A stretch of DNA of 64,000 nt from positions 2,604,001-2,668,000 of the forward strand of contig CP018783.1 in the NCBI GenBank assembly GCA_002025645.1. The letters run 5' to 3'. The position numbers were made by a program, and so were the translations under genes. This document shows, piece after piece, positions 8,141 to 17,133 of this stretch (positions are counted from its first letter, which is position 1; each line of letters opens with the position of its first letter). A model generated the notes under the pieces. It was not told the origin of the DNA, did not search any database, and saw only the letters and a program-made list of their open reading frames with translations. Source of the DNA: Curtobacterium pusillum (GTDB taxonomy: Bacteria > Actinomycetota > Actinomycetes > Actinomycetales > Microbacteriaceae).

Positions 8141-9165
8141 GCGAGCACCTCCGTGGCGGTCGGGGCGAGGTCGACGGGTTGGCCGGTCTCGAGTGACTCG
8201 AGCGCCGCGTTCGCGATCCGGACGGCTGCGACACCGTCCTCGGCGCTCACCCGCGGTGCTGCGCCGCCGGCGAAGGCCGCGACGAACTCCTGCAGCTCCG
8301 CGCCGTACGGGTCGTCGGCGGGGTCGACCTGCGGCAGGAAGCCGTCCAGTGCCTCCGGTGCCGCGAGGTCGGCGACGTAGTCCTGCTCCGCACGCGACGA
8401 GTGCGACAGGCTGCCGAGCGTGCCGGTGACCGAGTACTCGGTGGAGAACCCGAGGTGCTGCGGCCCCCAGATGCCCGCGACGTGGCTGATCGCACCGGAC
8501 GCGTGGGTGAGCAGCACGTGCGCCGCCTCGACCGGCTCGGCGTCGGTGCCGCCTCGGACGCTGACCGCGGAGACCCGGACGACCTCGCCGGCGACCCAGC
8601 GCGCGATGTCGATGTCGTGGATCATCTGGTCCATCACGATGCCGCCGGAGAGTGCACGGTCGGCGAACCACGGCGTGCGCGTCGGGAACGCCCCGGACCG
8701 CACGAACCGCAGGACGGCCAGGTCGCCCAGGAGGCCCGTGGTGACTGCCTCCTTGAGCCGCACGTACGCGGGGAAGAAGCGCACGACGTGGGCCGGGTAC
8801 AGCTGTCGGCCCACCTCCCGAGCGAGGACCACCAGCTCCGCCGCGTCGGCGTCGGTGCGGGCGAGCGGCTTCTCCGACACGACGTCCTTGCCAGCCGCGA
8901 GCGCGGCACGGACGACCTCGGCGTGCGCGAACGTCGGGGTGACGACGTCCACCAGGTCGACGGTGGCGAGCAACTCGTCGAGCGAGTCGACGACGGTGAT
9001 CGAGTTCCCCGCGGCCGAGGCGGCGGGGGCGAACGCCGCGGCGAGTTCCGGGGCGCCGTCCTGCGCGTACACGACGACGGAGCCGAGCCGCAGCAGGCCG
9101 GGCATGTGGGCGTAGGCGATGCCGCCGGCGCCGACGAGGCCGATCCGGGGGGAGGTGTCGGACAT
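8137..9165 (-). CDS. Gfo/Idh/MocA family dehydrogenase B
   Basis: A 342-residue paralogue of the neighbouring dehydrogenase, with the canonical dinucleotide motif GLVGAGGIAYAHMP near the N-terminus, SEKPLARTDAD around 98-108 and the C-terminal segment SGGIVMDQMIHDIDIARW carrying the His-Asp pair that holds substrate. Start ATG 9165 overlaps the stop of the ROK kinase gene by one base (TGATG). Two different dehydrogenases in one operon suggest a two-step redox conversion of the imported sugar, for example oxidation and re-reduction at another carbon; this is inference from context. Confidence 0.87.
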   Translation of the reverse strand: MSDTSPRIGLVGAGGIAYAHMPGLLRLGSVVVYAQDGAPELAAAFAPAASAAGNSITVVDSLDELLATVDLVDVVTPTFAHAEVVRAALAAGKDVVSEKPLARTDADAAELVVLAREVGRQLYPAHVVRFFPAYVRLKEAVTTGLLGDLAVLRFVRSGAFPTRTPWFADRALSGGIVMDQMIHDIDIARWVAGEVVRVSAVSVRGGTDAEPVEAAHVLLTHASGAISHVAGIWGPQHLGFSTEYSVTGTLGSLSHSSRAEQDYVADLAAPEALDGFLPQVDPADDPYGAELQEFVAAFAGGAAPRVSAEDGVAAVRIANAALESLETGQPVDLAPTATEVLA

Positions 9166-10115
9166 CAGGGTTCCTTCACGGGTGGGTGGTGGACGGGGGA
9201 GTTGACGAGGAGGGCGGCACCGGCGAGTCCGGCACCGGCGCCGACGAGCGACTGCTCGATCGCGGGGACGGACCGCCACTGCAGACGTTCGGCGACGGCC
9301 GTGCGCAGCGGGGCGAGGAGCCGCTCGCCGGCCTCGCCGAGCCCGCCGCCGATGACGATCGCGTCCGGGTCGAGGACGGCGGTGAGCATGACGACCCCGG
9401 TGGCGAGGGCCTCGACGGCGTCGTGCCACACGCGGTCGGCGACGGGGTCGGTGCCGACGAGTTCGGTGACCTCGCGGGTGTTCGCGGCGAGGGCACCGCC
9501 GGCCTCCCGGTAGCGACGCAGGACGTTGCCGGCGGAGGCGTACACCTCGACGCAGCCGCGCTGGCCGCACGTGCAGAGCTCGCCGCCGGGGACGACGGGC
9601 ACGTGCCCGAACTCGCCCGCGCCGCCCGTGGCACCGTGCACGATCGCGCCGCCGGTGACGATCGTCGCCGCGATGCCGGTACCGATCGGGATGAAGACGA
9701 ACTCGTCGACCGACCGTCCCGCGGCACCACGGGCCGCTCGTTCGGCACGCGCAGCAGCACGGGCGTCGTGGTCGAGCGCGACGGGGACGCCGAACCGGTC
9801 GGCCAGGAGGTCCGCGACGGGCAGGTCGGACCACCCGAGGTTCACGGCCAGGGCCACTCGACCGCGCTCGGCGTCGACGAGTCCGGGGGAGCAGAGCCCG
9901 ATGCCGGAGAGTGACCGGCCCGAGGCGGTGGCGCTCGCCGCGAGCTGGTCGACCAGGGCGGTGACGGCGGCGAGGGCGACCCCGCCGGGCAGCCCCGGAT
10001 CGGTCGCGCCCACGGAGAAGGTCGGGACGGTGGCGCGGTCGAGGACGGTGCCGTCCGCGTCGAACAGGGCGCCCTTGACGGTGGTGCCGCCGATGTCGAC
10101 CGCGACGACGGCCAT
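9165..10115 (-). CDS. ROK-family sugar kinase
   Basis: A 316-residue ASKHA-fold kinase. The ATP phosphate loop DIGGTTVKG is at residues 7-15, the catalytic Asp near 117 in LDHDARA, the motif GEFGH near 167-171, and the structural zinc site His171 with Cys181, Cys183 and Cys188 (CTCGQRGC). ROK kinases phosphorylate glucose, fructose, N-acetylmannosamine or related hexoses at C6. It overlaps the regulator gene by one base (TGATG). Position between the repressor and the dehydrogenases suggests it acts on the same sugar. Confidence 0.88.
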   Translation of the reverse strand: MAVVAVDIGGTTVKGALFDADGTVLDRATVPTFSVGATDPGLPGGVALAAVTALVDQLAASATASGRSLSGIGLCSPGLVDAERGRVALAVNLGWSDLPVADLLADRFGVPVALDHDARAAARAERAARGAAGRSVDEFVFIPIGTGIAATIVTGGAIVHGATGGAGEFGHVPVVPGGELCTCGQRGCVEVYASAGNVLRRYREAGGALAANTREVTELVGTDPVADRVWHDAVEALATGVVMLTAVLDPDAIVIGGGLGEAGERLLAPLRTAVAERLQWRSVPAIEQSLVGAGAGLAGAALLVNSPVHHPPVKEP

Positions 10116-11356
10116 CAGGCGCTCCGCACCGTGCGGTCGTCGGACGTCGTGGCCCGGCGGGCGAGTTCGTCGATCCGGGTCGGGGCGAGGACCTCGTCGA
10201 GCGCGAGCACCACGCCGCCGTGCACACCGGCGTCACGGGGCGCCCGGCTGGCGCGGACGTCGAGGTCGTCGGCCACGAGGGGCAGGCACATCCGGTACAG
10301 CTCGCTCCGGATCGCGGCGACGAGCGGTGGTGACGCCGACATGGCACCGGCGAGCACGACCTCGCGCGGGTTGAAGAAGTTCGCGATCCCGGCGAGGACC
10401 CGGCCGATCAGGGCCCCGGCCGTGCGGAGTTCCTCGACGACGGCGGCGTCGCCCTGGGCCCCGAGCCGGAGCAGGTCCGCGGTGGTGGCGACGTCGTGCC
10501 CGGCGGTGCGGAGCCGGGCGATGATCGCACCGGCCGAGGCCACCGACTCCAGGCAGTTCGGCACCCCGCAGGTGCAGCCGATCACGGACGTGCCGTCCAC
10601 CGAGGTGTGCGAGACCTCACCAGCGGCGCCGCCGACACCGCGGTGGAGCCGTCCGCCGGCGATGACGCCACCGCCGATGCGGGTGCCGAGCTTCACCGCC
10701 ACGAGGTTCGACCGTTCCGGCGGTTCGGTGTCGGACCGTTCGGCGAGGGCGATGAGGTTGGCGTCGTTCTCGACGAGCACGGGGGCGTCGGTGTGCGAGG
10801 CGAACAGGGACCCGAGCGCGACGTCGTGCCAGGTCGGCTCGAAGCTCGGGGTGACGATGCGCCCGCTCGGGTACGCGATCGGTGCCGGGACCCCGATCGC
10901 GGCGCCCTGGAAGTCCTCCACGTCCAGTCCGCACTCCGCGGCGAGGGCCTCGAAGCGCCGCCACAGTTCGGCGACGGCACCGGCGGGTCCGTCGTCGCGG
11001 GGGAGCGGTGCGGAGGACCGGGTGTCGTCGGAGTCGGCGAGCGTCCGGCCGGCGAGGTCGCTCAGCACGATGCGCGTGTGGTTCGCCCCGAGGTCGGCCG
11101 CGGCGACGAACCCCGCGGTGCCGTCGAGTTCGAGTCGTCGGGCCCGGCGTCCACCGCGCGACCCCTCGGCGCCGACCTCGTGCACCAGGCCGAGGTCGAC
11201 GAGCGCATCGACACGCAGTCCGACGGTGGACGGCGCCAACCCGGTGGTGCGGGCGAGCACCGACCGCGAGGACGACTCGCCGCCACGGATGAGGCGCAGG
11301 ACGTCCCCGACGGACCCGGGCACGGGCTCGACGTCCTGGTAGAGGCGGTGGTTCAT
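10115..11356 (-). CDS. ROK-family transcriptional repressor
   Basis: A 413-residue NagC/XylR-type regulator: N-terminal winged helix-turn-helix (about 28-62, SRSVLARTTGLAPSTVGLRV) fused to a sugar-binding ROK domain with the zinc motif CTCGVPNCLE and the GAAGEVSH block. Such proteins leave the operator when a sugar binds. It is the first gene of the minus-strand operon and divergent from the ABC importer, so it most likely represses both. ATG 11356 gives MNHRLYQDVEPVPG. The inducer is unknown. Confidence 0.87.
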   Translation of the reverse strand: MNHRLYQDVEPVPGSVGDVLRLIRGGESSSRSVLARTTGLAPSTVGLRVDALVDLGLVHEVGAEGSRGGRRARRLELDGTAGFVAAADLGANHTRIVLSDLAGRTLADSDDTRSSAPLPRDDGPAGAVAELWRRFEALAAECGLDVEDFQGAAIGVPAPIAYPSGRIVTPSFEPTWHDVALGSLFASHTDAPVLVENDANLIALAERSDTEPPERSNLVAVKLGTRIGGGVIAGGRLHRGVGGAAGEVSHTSVDGTSVIGCTCGVPNCLESVASAGAIIARLRTAGHDVATTADLLRLGAQGDAAVVEELRTAGALIGRVLAGIANFFNPREVVLAGAMSASPPLVAAIRSELYRMCLPLVADDLDVRASRAPRDAGVHGGVVLALDEVLAPTRIDELARRATTSDDRTVRSA

Positions 11357-11494
11357 GGCGTCATGCTAGCCCGGAGTTGCGTCGATGTTCGAATGAAGTG
11401 CGCCGAGAAATGACTATTTACTTTTCGTCATCGACGGGCAATGTCTCGGAAACACACGATTCCTAGCGTTCAACGAAGAACGAAGGAGGCACCA
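11357..11494. promoter_or_regulatory. Divergent control region, ROK operon and sugar ABC importer
   Basis: The gap carries AT-rich stretches absent from the genes and an inverted repeat ATGAC-12-GTCAT at 11410-11431, a candidate operator for the adjacent ROK repressor. A strong ribosome site AGGAGG at 11484-11489 precedes the ATG at 11495 and decides that start over the upstream in-frame ATG at 11441. Promoter boxes are not clear. Confidence 0.4.
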
Positions 11495-12412
11495 ATGCCG
11501 AGTGCTGTGGCAGCACCACCCCGCTCGTCACTCGAGCGCAAGGAGGGACGAGCGGGCTATGCCCTGATCGCCCCGACGAGCATCCTGTTGGCGTTGTTCT
11601 ACCTGTACCCACTGGTCCAGACCGTCGGGTACTCGTTCACGAACTGGAACCCCGCGACCGGCGCGGCCGGGGACTTCGTCGGGCTCGCCAACTTCGCCGG
11701 GCTCCTGCAGGACGACGAGTTCCTGCAGGCCGCCGGCAACACCGCCCTGTACGTGGTGATCGTCGTCCCCGTGACGATGGTCCTCGGACTCTTCTTCGCC
11801 GCGCTCCTCGCCCAGCCGTTCCGCGGCCGCGGGGTCTACCGCGCCCTGCTCTTCGTGCCGTACATCGCCCCGATCGTCGGCAGCGCGCTCATCTTCAGCT
11901 TCATCCTGTCGCCCCTCGGTGGCCTGGTGAACGGCGTGATCACCTCGCTCGGCGGCCCGCCGATCGGCTTCCTCAACTCGGAACCCTGGGCGCTCGTGAG
12001 CGTCATGGTGTTCTCGATCTGGCAGGGCGTCGGCTACGCGATGATCATCTACTCCGCCGCCCTCACGAACATCCCGGCCAGCTACATGGAGGCCGCGACG
12101 CTCGACGGTGCTGGGCCGGTCCGCCGCTTCTTCACGATCTCGCTGCCGCTGGTCGCCCCCACCACGGGGTTCCTCGCGGTGACCGGCGTGATCAGTGCGC
12201 TGCAGGTGTTCACCCAGGTCTACGTCCTCACCCAGGGCGGCCCGCTCGGGTCGACCGAGACGATCCTCTACTACATCTACCAGCAGGGCTTCGTCTTCTT
12301 CCACGGCGGCTCCGCGAGCGCAGCGGCCGTCGTCCTCCTCCTCGTCGGCATCATCGTCGCCGTCATCCAGCTGCGGTTCATCAACCGTCGCGACCCGATC
12401 GAGCTCACCTAG
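11495..12412 (+). CDS. Carbohydrate ABC transporter permease (MalF type)
   Basis: A 305-residue membrane protein with six predicted helices and the cytoplasmic EAA loop EAATLDGAGPVRRFFTISLP that docks on the ATPase. It belongs to the CUT1 carbohydrate uptake family. ATG 11495 follows AGGAGG with good spacing. The next permease starts nine bases after its stop. No ATPase gene accompanies the cluster, so a shared MsiK-like ATPase from elsewhere is probably used, as is usual for CUT1 systems in actinobacteria. Confidence 0.9.
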   Translation: MPSAVAAPPRSSLERKEGRAGYALIAPTSILLALFYLYPLVQTVGYSFTNWNPATGAAGDFVGLANFAGLLQDDEFLQAAGNTALYVVIVVPVTMVLGLFFAALLAQPFRGRGVYRALLFVPYIAPIVGSALIFSFILSPLGGLVNGVITSLGGPPIGFLNSEPWALVSVMVFSIWQGVGYAMIIYSAALTNIPASYMEAATLDGAGPVRRFFTISLPLVAPTTGFLAVTGVISALQVFTQVYVLTQGGPLGSTETILYYIYQQGFVFFHGGSASAAAVVLLLVGIIVAVIQLRFINRRDPIELT

Positions 12413-12421
12413 GAGACCGAC

Positions 12422-13351
12422 GTGACCCACTTCGAAGCCGACGCGCCCTTCGCGGGCGCACCACGGGCCTCCAGGCAGCTCGCCACCGGAACGGTGGCCG
12501 TCCCCCGTCGGAAGCGGCCGTTCCGCGCCCGCTGGCGGAAGACCAGCCCGGCGGTCCTCCGCCACGTGATCCTCATCGTCGCGGTGGTGCTGTTCTTCGG
12601 CCCGTTCCTCTGGATGGTGCTGACGAGCTTCAAGTCCTCCGCCGAGGCGCTCGCGTTCCCGCCGAGCTTCCTGCCGCGCGAGTGGCGGTTCGACAACTAC
12701 ACGAAGGTGTTCGACGTCGCCCCGTTCGGCATCTACTACCTCAACTCGACGATCGTCGCGGTGCTCACCACGGCCGGGCAGATCGTCACGAGCCTCGCCG
12801 CGGGCTTCGCGTTCTCCCGCCTGCACTTCCCGGGCAAGAACGTCGTGTTCGTCATCCTGCTCGCCGCGCTGCTCGTGCCGTTCGAGGTCGTCTTCACGCC
12901 CCTCGTCAGCCTGCTCTCGTCGCTCGGCTGGCTCGACAGCTACCAGGGCCTCATCGTCCCGAACATCCCGTCGATCCTCGGGGTGTTCCTGTTCCGACAG
13001 TTCTTCACCTCGTTCCCGGCCGAGATCGAGGACGCGAGCCGGGTCGACGGCGCCGGCGTCTGGCGGCGGATGTGGTCCGTCGTGGCACCCATGGCGACGC
13101 CGATGATCGGATCGTTCGCGGTCCTGTCGTTCGTCTACAACTGGAACAACTTCTTCTTCCAGTTCCTGGTCGCCACGAAGACCGAGTTCTTCACGGTCTC
13201 GGTCGGCCTCACCCAGCTGCAGTCCGCGAACGCCGCCGAGAGCTTCAACTTGCTCATGGCCGGCTCGACCCTGGCGATCCTGCCGGTGTTCGTCGTGTTC
13301 CTGATCTTCCAGAAGCAGATCGTGTCGGCCATGGCCGGCGGTCTGCGCTGA
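12422..13351 (+). CDS. Carbohydrate ABC transporter permease (MalG type)
   Basis: A 309-residue CUT1 inner-membrane permease, six helices after a basic N-terminal tail (to about residue 40). The EAA loop reads EDASRVDGAGVWRRMW, and the segment FFFQFLVATK near the end is typical of MalG homologues. GTG 12422 is preceded by AGGAGA. It pairs with the MalF-type permease just upstream and with the lipoprotein encoded 57 bases downstream. Confidence 0.9.
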   Translation: MTHFEADAPFAGAPRASRQLATGTVAVPRRKRPFRARWRKTSPAVLRHVILIVAVVLFFGPFLWMVLTSFKSSAEALAFPPSFLPREWRFDNYTKVFDVAPFGIYYLNSTIVAVLTTAGQIVTSLAAGFAFSRLHFPGKNVVFVILLAALLVPFEVVFTPLVSLLSSLGWLDSYQGLIVPNIPSILGVFLFRQFFTSFPAEIEDASRVDGAGVWRRMWSVVAPMATPMIGSFAVLSFVYNWNNFFFQFLVATKTEFFTVSVGLTQLQSANAAESFNLLMAGSTLAILPVFVVFLIFQKQIVSAMAGGLR

Positions 13352-13408
13352 GAACCCAGCGCTCCACCTCCCTGCACCCTCCCCAGCGGTCCGGAAAGGA
13401 CACCTTCC

Positions 13409-14719
13409 ATGCGATCACGAATGCTCGGCGTGGCAGCACTCGCCATCGGCGTCGCCGTCACCCTGTCGGCCTGCTCCGGCGGGTCGGTCACCGGCAACAG
13501 CGGTGACTCCGGCGGCAAGACCCAGATCACCGTCTGGCACAACTACACGGGCGACCAGGCCACCGAGGCCAAGAAGCTCATCCAGGAGTACAACGACTCC
13601 CAGGACAAGGTCGAGGTCACCGCCCAGTACGCGGCCCAGAGCGACCAGTTCGACGCGAAGCTCATCAACGCGCTGAAGAACGACACCGGCCCGAACATGG
13701 TGCTCGGCGACAGCACGCCGCAGAAGATCGGCCAGGTCGTCGAGACCGGCAAGGTCGTCCCGCTCGACGACTACCTGTCCGACTCCGACTCGTCGATCAC
13801 CACGAAGAGCTTCACCGAGGGCATGCTCGCCACCGGCAAGTTCGAGGGCAAGACCTACACGCTCCCCACGGACATCGGCGACTACGCCGTCGTCTACAAC
13901 AAGCAGATGTTCAAGGAAGCAGGGATCACCGACACCCCGACCACCTGGGCCGAACTGCAGGCGGACGCGAAGAAGCTCACCAAGGGCACCACGCAGTACG
14001 GCATGTACCTGCCGATCGGCACCGGTGAGTGGCCCGTGTTCACCTACCAGTCGATGCTCTGGAGCGCCGGCGGGGAGTTCATGAACGAGGACAACACGAA
14101 GGTCGAGTTCAACAGCGACGCCGGCGTGAAGGCGCTGAAGTCGTGGACCGACATGCTCGAGGACGGCAGCGCCTACCCGCAGTCGCTCATGACGTCGACG
14201 TCGAACGGTGGCACGCCAGCACTCACCGCGAAGAAGGCAGCCATGGCCATCACCGGTGCGTACGACCTCGGCACGCTCGACGAGGCGCTCGGCAAGGACA
14301 ACGTCGGCGTCTTCGCCCTGCCCGGCATCGAGCAGAACGCGGCGAACCTCGGCACGAACAACTCGTACCTGCTCGACGGCTCCAAGGCCGAGAAGGACGC
14401 CTCGTGGGACTTCATGCAGTGGTGGCTGAGCCCGAAGGTCGAAGCCAAGTGGGACATCGCGACGGGCCTGCTCCCCGCGAACACGGCGACGAACGACGAC
14501 GCCACCTGGAAGAAGCACCTCGCCGACAACCCGCGGATCAAGGCGTTCGCGGACGAGCTCGCCTACGCGAAGTCGCGGCCCTCGATCGTCGCGTACGGCG
14601 AGGTCAGCGAGGCGCTGTCGAAGGAGCTCGAGAAGGCGATGCTCCTGAAGGAGAGCCCGGAGGACGCGCTCGCCAACGCCGAGAAGAAGGCGCAGGCGGT
14701 CCTGGACGCGGCTGACTGA
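13409..14719 (+). CDS. Sugar ABC transporter solute-binding lipoprotein
   Basis: A 436-residue family 1 extracellular binding protein. The signal peptide ends with lipobox LSAC (Cys22), followed by a Gly/Ser linker and the mature start KTQITVWHNYTGDQ. Hallmarks include the block PTDIGDYAVVYNKQMFKEAG and the aromatic-rich cleft segment FTYQSMLWSAGGEF. GGAAAGG sits upstream of ATG 13409. It captures the sugar for the two permeases encoded before it. The specific ligand is not readable. A perfect 17-bp-stem hairpin lies 35 bases after the stop. Confidence 0.9.
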   Translation: MRSRMLGVAALAIGVAVTLSACSGGSVTGNSGDSGGKTQITVWHNYTGDQATEAKKLIQEYNDSQDKVEVTAQYAAQSDQFDAKLINALKNDTGPNMVLGDSTPQKIGQVVETGKVVPLDDYLSDSDSSITTKSFTEGMLATGKFEGKTYTLPTDIGDYAVVYNKQMFKEAGITDTPTTWAELQADAKKLTKGTTQYGMYLPIGTGEWPVFTYQSMLWSAGGEFMNEDNTKVEFNSDAGVKALKSWTDMLEDGSAYPQSLMTSTSNGGTPALTAKKAAMAITGAYDLGTLDEALGKDNVGVFALPGIEQNAANLGTNNSYLLDGSKAEKDASWDFMQWWLSPKVEAKWDIATGLLPANTATNDDATWKKHLADNPRIKAFADELAYAKSRPSIVAYGEVSEALSKELEKAMLLKESPEDALANAEKKAQAVLDAAD

Positions 14720-14754
14720 GTCGGCTGCGGTCGCGTGGCGCGACCGTGTGACGG

Positions 14755-14792
14755 ACTGGAGGCGCGGTGCCGGCTGGCACCGCGCCTCCAGT
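14755..14792. repeat. CTGGAGGC palindrome, copy 1
   Basis: A perfect 17-bp stem with a 4-base loop, left arm 14755-14771 (ACTGGAGGCGCGGTGCC), right arm 14776-14792. It lies between the convergent binding-protein and cutC genes and could end transcription both ways. No T-run follows on either strand, so it is not a textbook intrinsic terminator. It is one of nine related palindromes in the window. Confidence 0.8.
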
Positions 14793-14860
14793 CGTCCGTG
14801 TGGTCGCGTCGGCGAGACGCCGCTGTCTCGGTGAGCGCGCGGCGTCAGCAGCCGAGCACG

Positions 14861-15598
14861 TCAGGCGTCGAGCGCTGCGCGTGCCGCTCGGACGACGTCG
14901 AGGTCGGTCAGGAAGTGCGCGGAACCGTCGTCGGCACCGCCCATCGGCACCCCGGCGTGTGCGCTGTCCGGCGCCGGCCGCTTGGCCGAGAGGTGCACGG
15001 CGGCCGCACCGGTGGCGACGAGTGCGGGGACGTCGGCCGGGGTGACGCCGGCACCGGCCATCACCTGCACCGAGCCGGCCGCGGCGACCAAGCGCGTGAT
15101 CGTGTCGGCACCGGCCACCGCGGTGGGGGCTGCGCCGGAGGTCAGGACCCGGGTGAACCCGAGCGCCTCGAGCGTCGCGACGGAGGCGACGGGGTCCGCC
15201 GCGTGGTCGATCGCGCGGTGCAGCGTGACCTCTGCGGCAGCGCTGACGGACCGTGCGGCGTCCACGAACCGGGCGAGCACGTCGAGGTCGAGCGAACCGT
15301 CCGGTCGGAGTGCGCCGACGACGACGCCGGCTGCGCCAGAGCGGAGGACCGTGCGGGCCTCGCGCACCATGAGGTCGATCTCGTCGTCGTCGTAAACGAA
15401 GCCGCCGGGCCGGCAGCGGACGAGCGCGTGCGCGGGGATGCCCGTCTCGTGCGTCGTCTCGACGAGCGCCTGCGACGGGGTGAGACCGCCGAGCTCGAGG
15501 CCGACGCAGAGCTCGACTCGGTCGGCGCCGCCGTCACGTGCGACGATCGCGCCCGCGGGGGAGGTGACGGCGATCTCGAGTGCGACGGTCGTGCTCAT
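14861..15598 (-). CDS. cutC: CutC family protein
   Basis: A 245-residue TIM-barrel protein of the CutC family. Signatures are the N-terminal ADRVELCVGLELGGLTPS, ALVRCRPGGFVYDDDE and the C-terminal GVPMGGADDG-like tail. The family was named for copper homeostasis, but a direct copper role is doubtful and its enzyme activity is unknown. ATG 15598 overlaps the metallopeptidase stop by four bases (ATGA). Being the third gene of a ROK regulator-M81-CutC operon opposite a peptide importer argues for a catabolic rather than a copper role here. Confidence 0.85.
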   Translation of the reverse strand: MSTTVALEIAVTSPAGAIVARDGGADRVELCVGLELGGLTPSQALVETTHETGIPAHALVRCRPGGFVYDDDEIDLMVREARTVLRSGAAGVVVGALRPDGSLDLDVLARFVDAARSVSAAAEVTLHRAIDHAADPVASVATLEALGFTRVLTSGAAPTAVAGADTITRLVAAAGSVQVMAGAGVTPADVPALVATGAAAVHLSAKRPAPDSAHAGVPMGGADDGSAHFLTDLDVVRAARAALDA

Positions 15599-17133
15599 GC
15601 AGGGTCTCCGAGGGGCTGGTCCGAGGCCGGGATGATCCTGGCGGTCAGGTCCGGTGCCTCGGGGAACACTCGATCGTAGGGGAACAGGGGGCGTTCGATC
15701 CTGTGGTGCCCGAGACGCTCGAGGTCCTGGTCCACGCCACCCGGGGTCAGCGCGAGCATCCAGTCGGCGGCCATGTCGAACAGCTCCGGCTCGAGGTACC
15801 CGATCTTCACGATGACGACGTCCGCGTCGCGCGGCGCGAGGTCGAGGTCGGTGAAGTCGTGCTCGTGGTGGTACGGCTTCCTGAGCTTCGTCAGGATCGC
15901 GAACACGCTGCCGACCTGCAGGACGACCTCGGTCTCGGCGTCGCGGTCGCCGTGCTTGATCGCGTGCACCCGGCCGGTCATCGTGATCGGTCCGGCGTGC
16001 ACGGCGTCGACCGTCGCCCCGGCGGTCACGGTGACCGTCGCGCCGACACCGGCCTCGACCGCTGTGGCGACGGCTTCGGCACCGGGCACGCTGGCGTAGA
16101 TCACGGTCGGGCCGTCCGCTGCAGCGAAGGACGGGTGGGCGAGCACCTGGGTCAGCCCCCACGTCATGTCACCGGACCCGCCGGCCGTCGGGTTGTCGCC
16201 CGAGTCGGAGACGAAGTACGGCCGCGCGGCGCCCGGTGCGAGCGCGGCGGCGAGGCACTCGTCGAAGGAGCCCGTCGGCGCCACGAACACGAAGTCCTCG
16301 CGGACGTCCCAGAACGCGCGGGCAAGTCGTTCGGCACCGGCAGCCACAGCAGCCTCGTCCCACCCGGTGACGACCGTGACCGCGCGGTCGCGGGGCTGGT
16401 CCGCCCAGGCGTACCCGACCCAGATCGCAGCGTCGAGGACACCGTCGGTCTGCTCGACGACCGGGACCTGCGCGTACAGCGACGCCGCGGGCTCGATGCG
16501 GGTGGAGGTCTGCTCGCCGGGCAGCAGGACGGGGATCGGGATCCACGCCTTCACGGGACGCTGCGCCCCGACCGGACGGGTGGTGAGCACGTCGACCAGG
16601 TTCCGGACGGCGCGCTCCTTCGTCTCGAGGGCATCTTCGTGCGGGGCCATCCGGTAGCAGGTGACGAGGTCGACCTGGTGGGCCAGCTCGCGCGTGACGT
16701 TGCCGTGCAGGTCCATCGACGCCGACACGATCACGTCAGGGCCGATCACCGCGCGGATGCGTCCGAGCAGGTCGGTCTCGGCGTCGTCCAGCCCCTCGAC
16801 GACCATCGCACCGTGGATGTCGTACCAGAGGCCGTCCACGTGCTCGGCGTCGACGATGGCCTGCAGCCGGGTCACGATCTCGTCGGCGAGCTCCTCGTAG
16901 GCCTCCCGCGCCACGATCCCGCCGGGCAGGGAGTGGCCGATGAGCGCCCCGCGGAAGTCGGCGGCCATCGATGACAGGAACGGGTACCGCGCCACGACCT
17001 CGTCCCCGCGGTCCGGGTGGAACGCCGGGGCGAGGGTCCGCGTCGGGGTGAACGTCGAGGTCTCGATGGCGAGGCCCGCGATGGCGATGACCGGGCGGCG
17101 GGTGGCGGGGGCTGCGGGGACGTGGTCAGACAC
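15595..17133 (-). CDS. M81 family (MlrC-like) metallopeptidase
   Basis: A 512-residue protein of the MlrC/M81 family, named from the enzyme that degrades linearised microcystin peptides. Metal-binding landmarks are visible: WYDIHGAMVVEG, SMDLHGNVT and SDSGDNPTAGGSGD. No signal peptide is seen, so it is cytoplasmic and would act on imported substrate. The GTG start at 17133 overlaps the ROK regulator gene by eight bases and the stop overlaps cutC. The facing oligopeptide-type importer may bring in its substrate. Substrate unknown. Confidence 0.86.
   Translation of the reverse strand: MSDHVPAAPATRRPVIAIAGLAIETSTFTPTRTLAPAFHPDRGDEVVARYPFLSSMAADFRGALIGHSLPGGIVAREAYEELADEIVTRLQAIVDAEHVDGLWYDIHGAMVVEGLDDAETDLLGRIRAVIGPDVIVSASMDLHGNVTRELAHQVDLVTCYRMAPHEDALETKERAVRNLVDVLTTRPVGAQRPVKAWIPIPVLLPGEQTSTRIEPAASLYAQVPVVEQTDGVLDAAIWVGYAWADQPRDRAVTVVTGWDEAAVAAGAERLARAFWDVREDFVFVAPTGSFDECLAAALAPGAARPYFVSDSGDNPTAGGSGDMTWGLTQVLAHPSFAAADGPTVIYASVPGAEAVATAVEAGVGATVTVTAGATVDAVHAGPITMTGRVHAIKHGDRDAETEVVLQVGSVFAILTKLRKPYHHEHDFTDLDLAPRDADVVIVKIGYLEPELFDMAADWMLALTPGGVDQDLERLGHHRIERPLFPYDRVFPEAPDLTARIIPASDQPLGDPA

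Noticed and set aside
14755..14792. Classical rho-independent terminator at copy 1 of the palindrome
   Set aside because: The stem is perfect but no T-run follows on either strand, so I list it as a repeat with possible terminator function.
14861..15598. Copper homeostasis function for CutC
   Set aside because: No copper chaperone, ATPase or CsoR-type regulator is nearby; the operon partners are a sugar-type regulator and a metallopeptidase.
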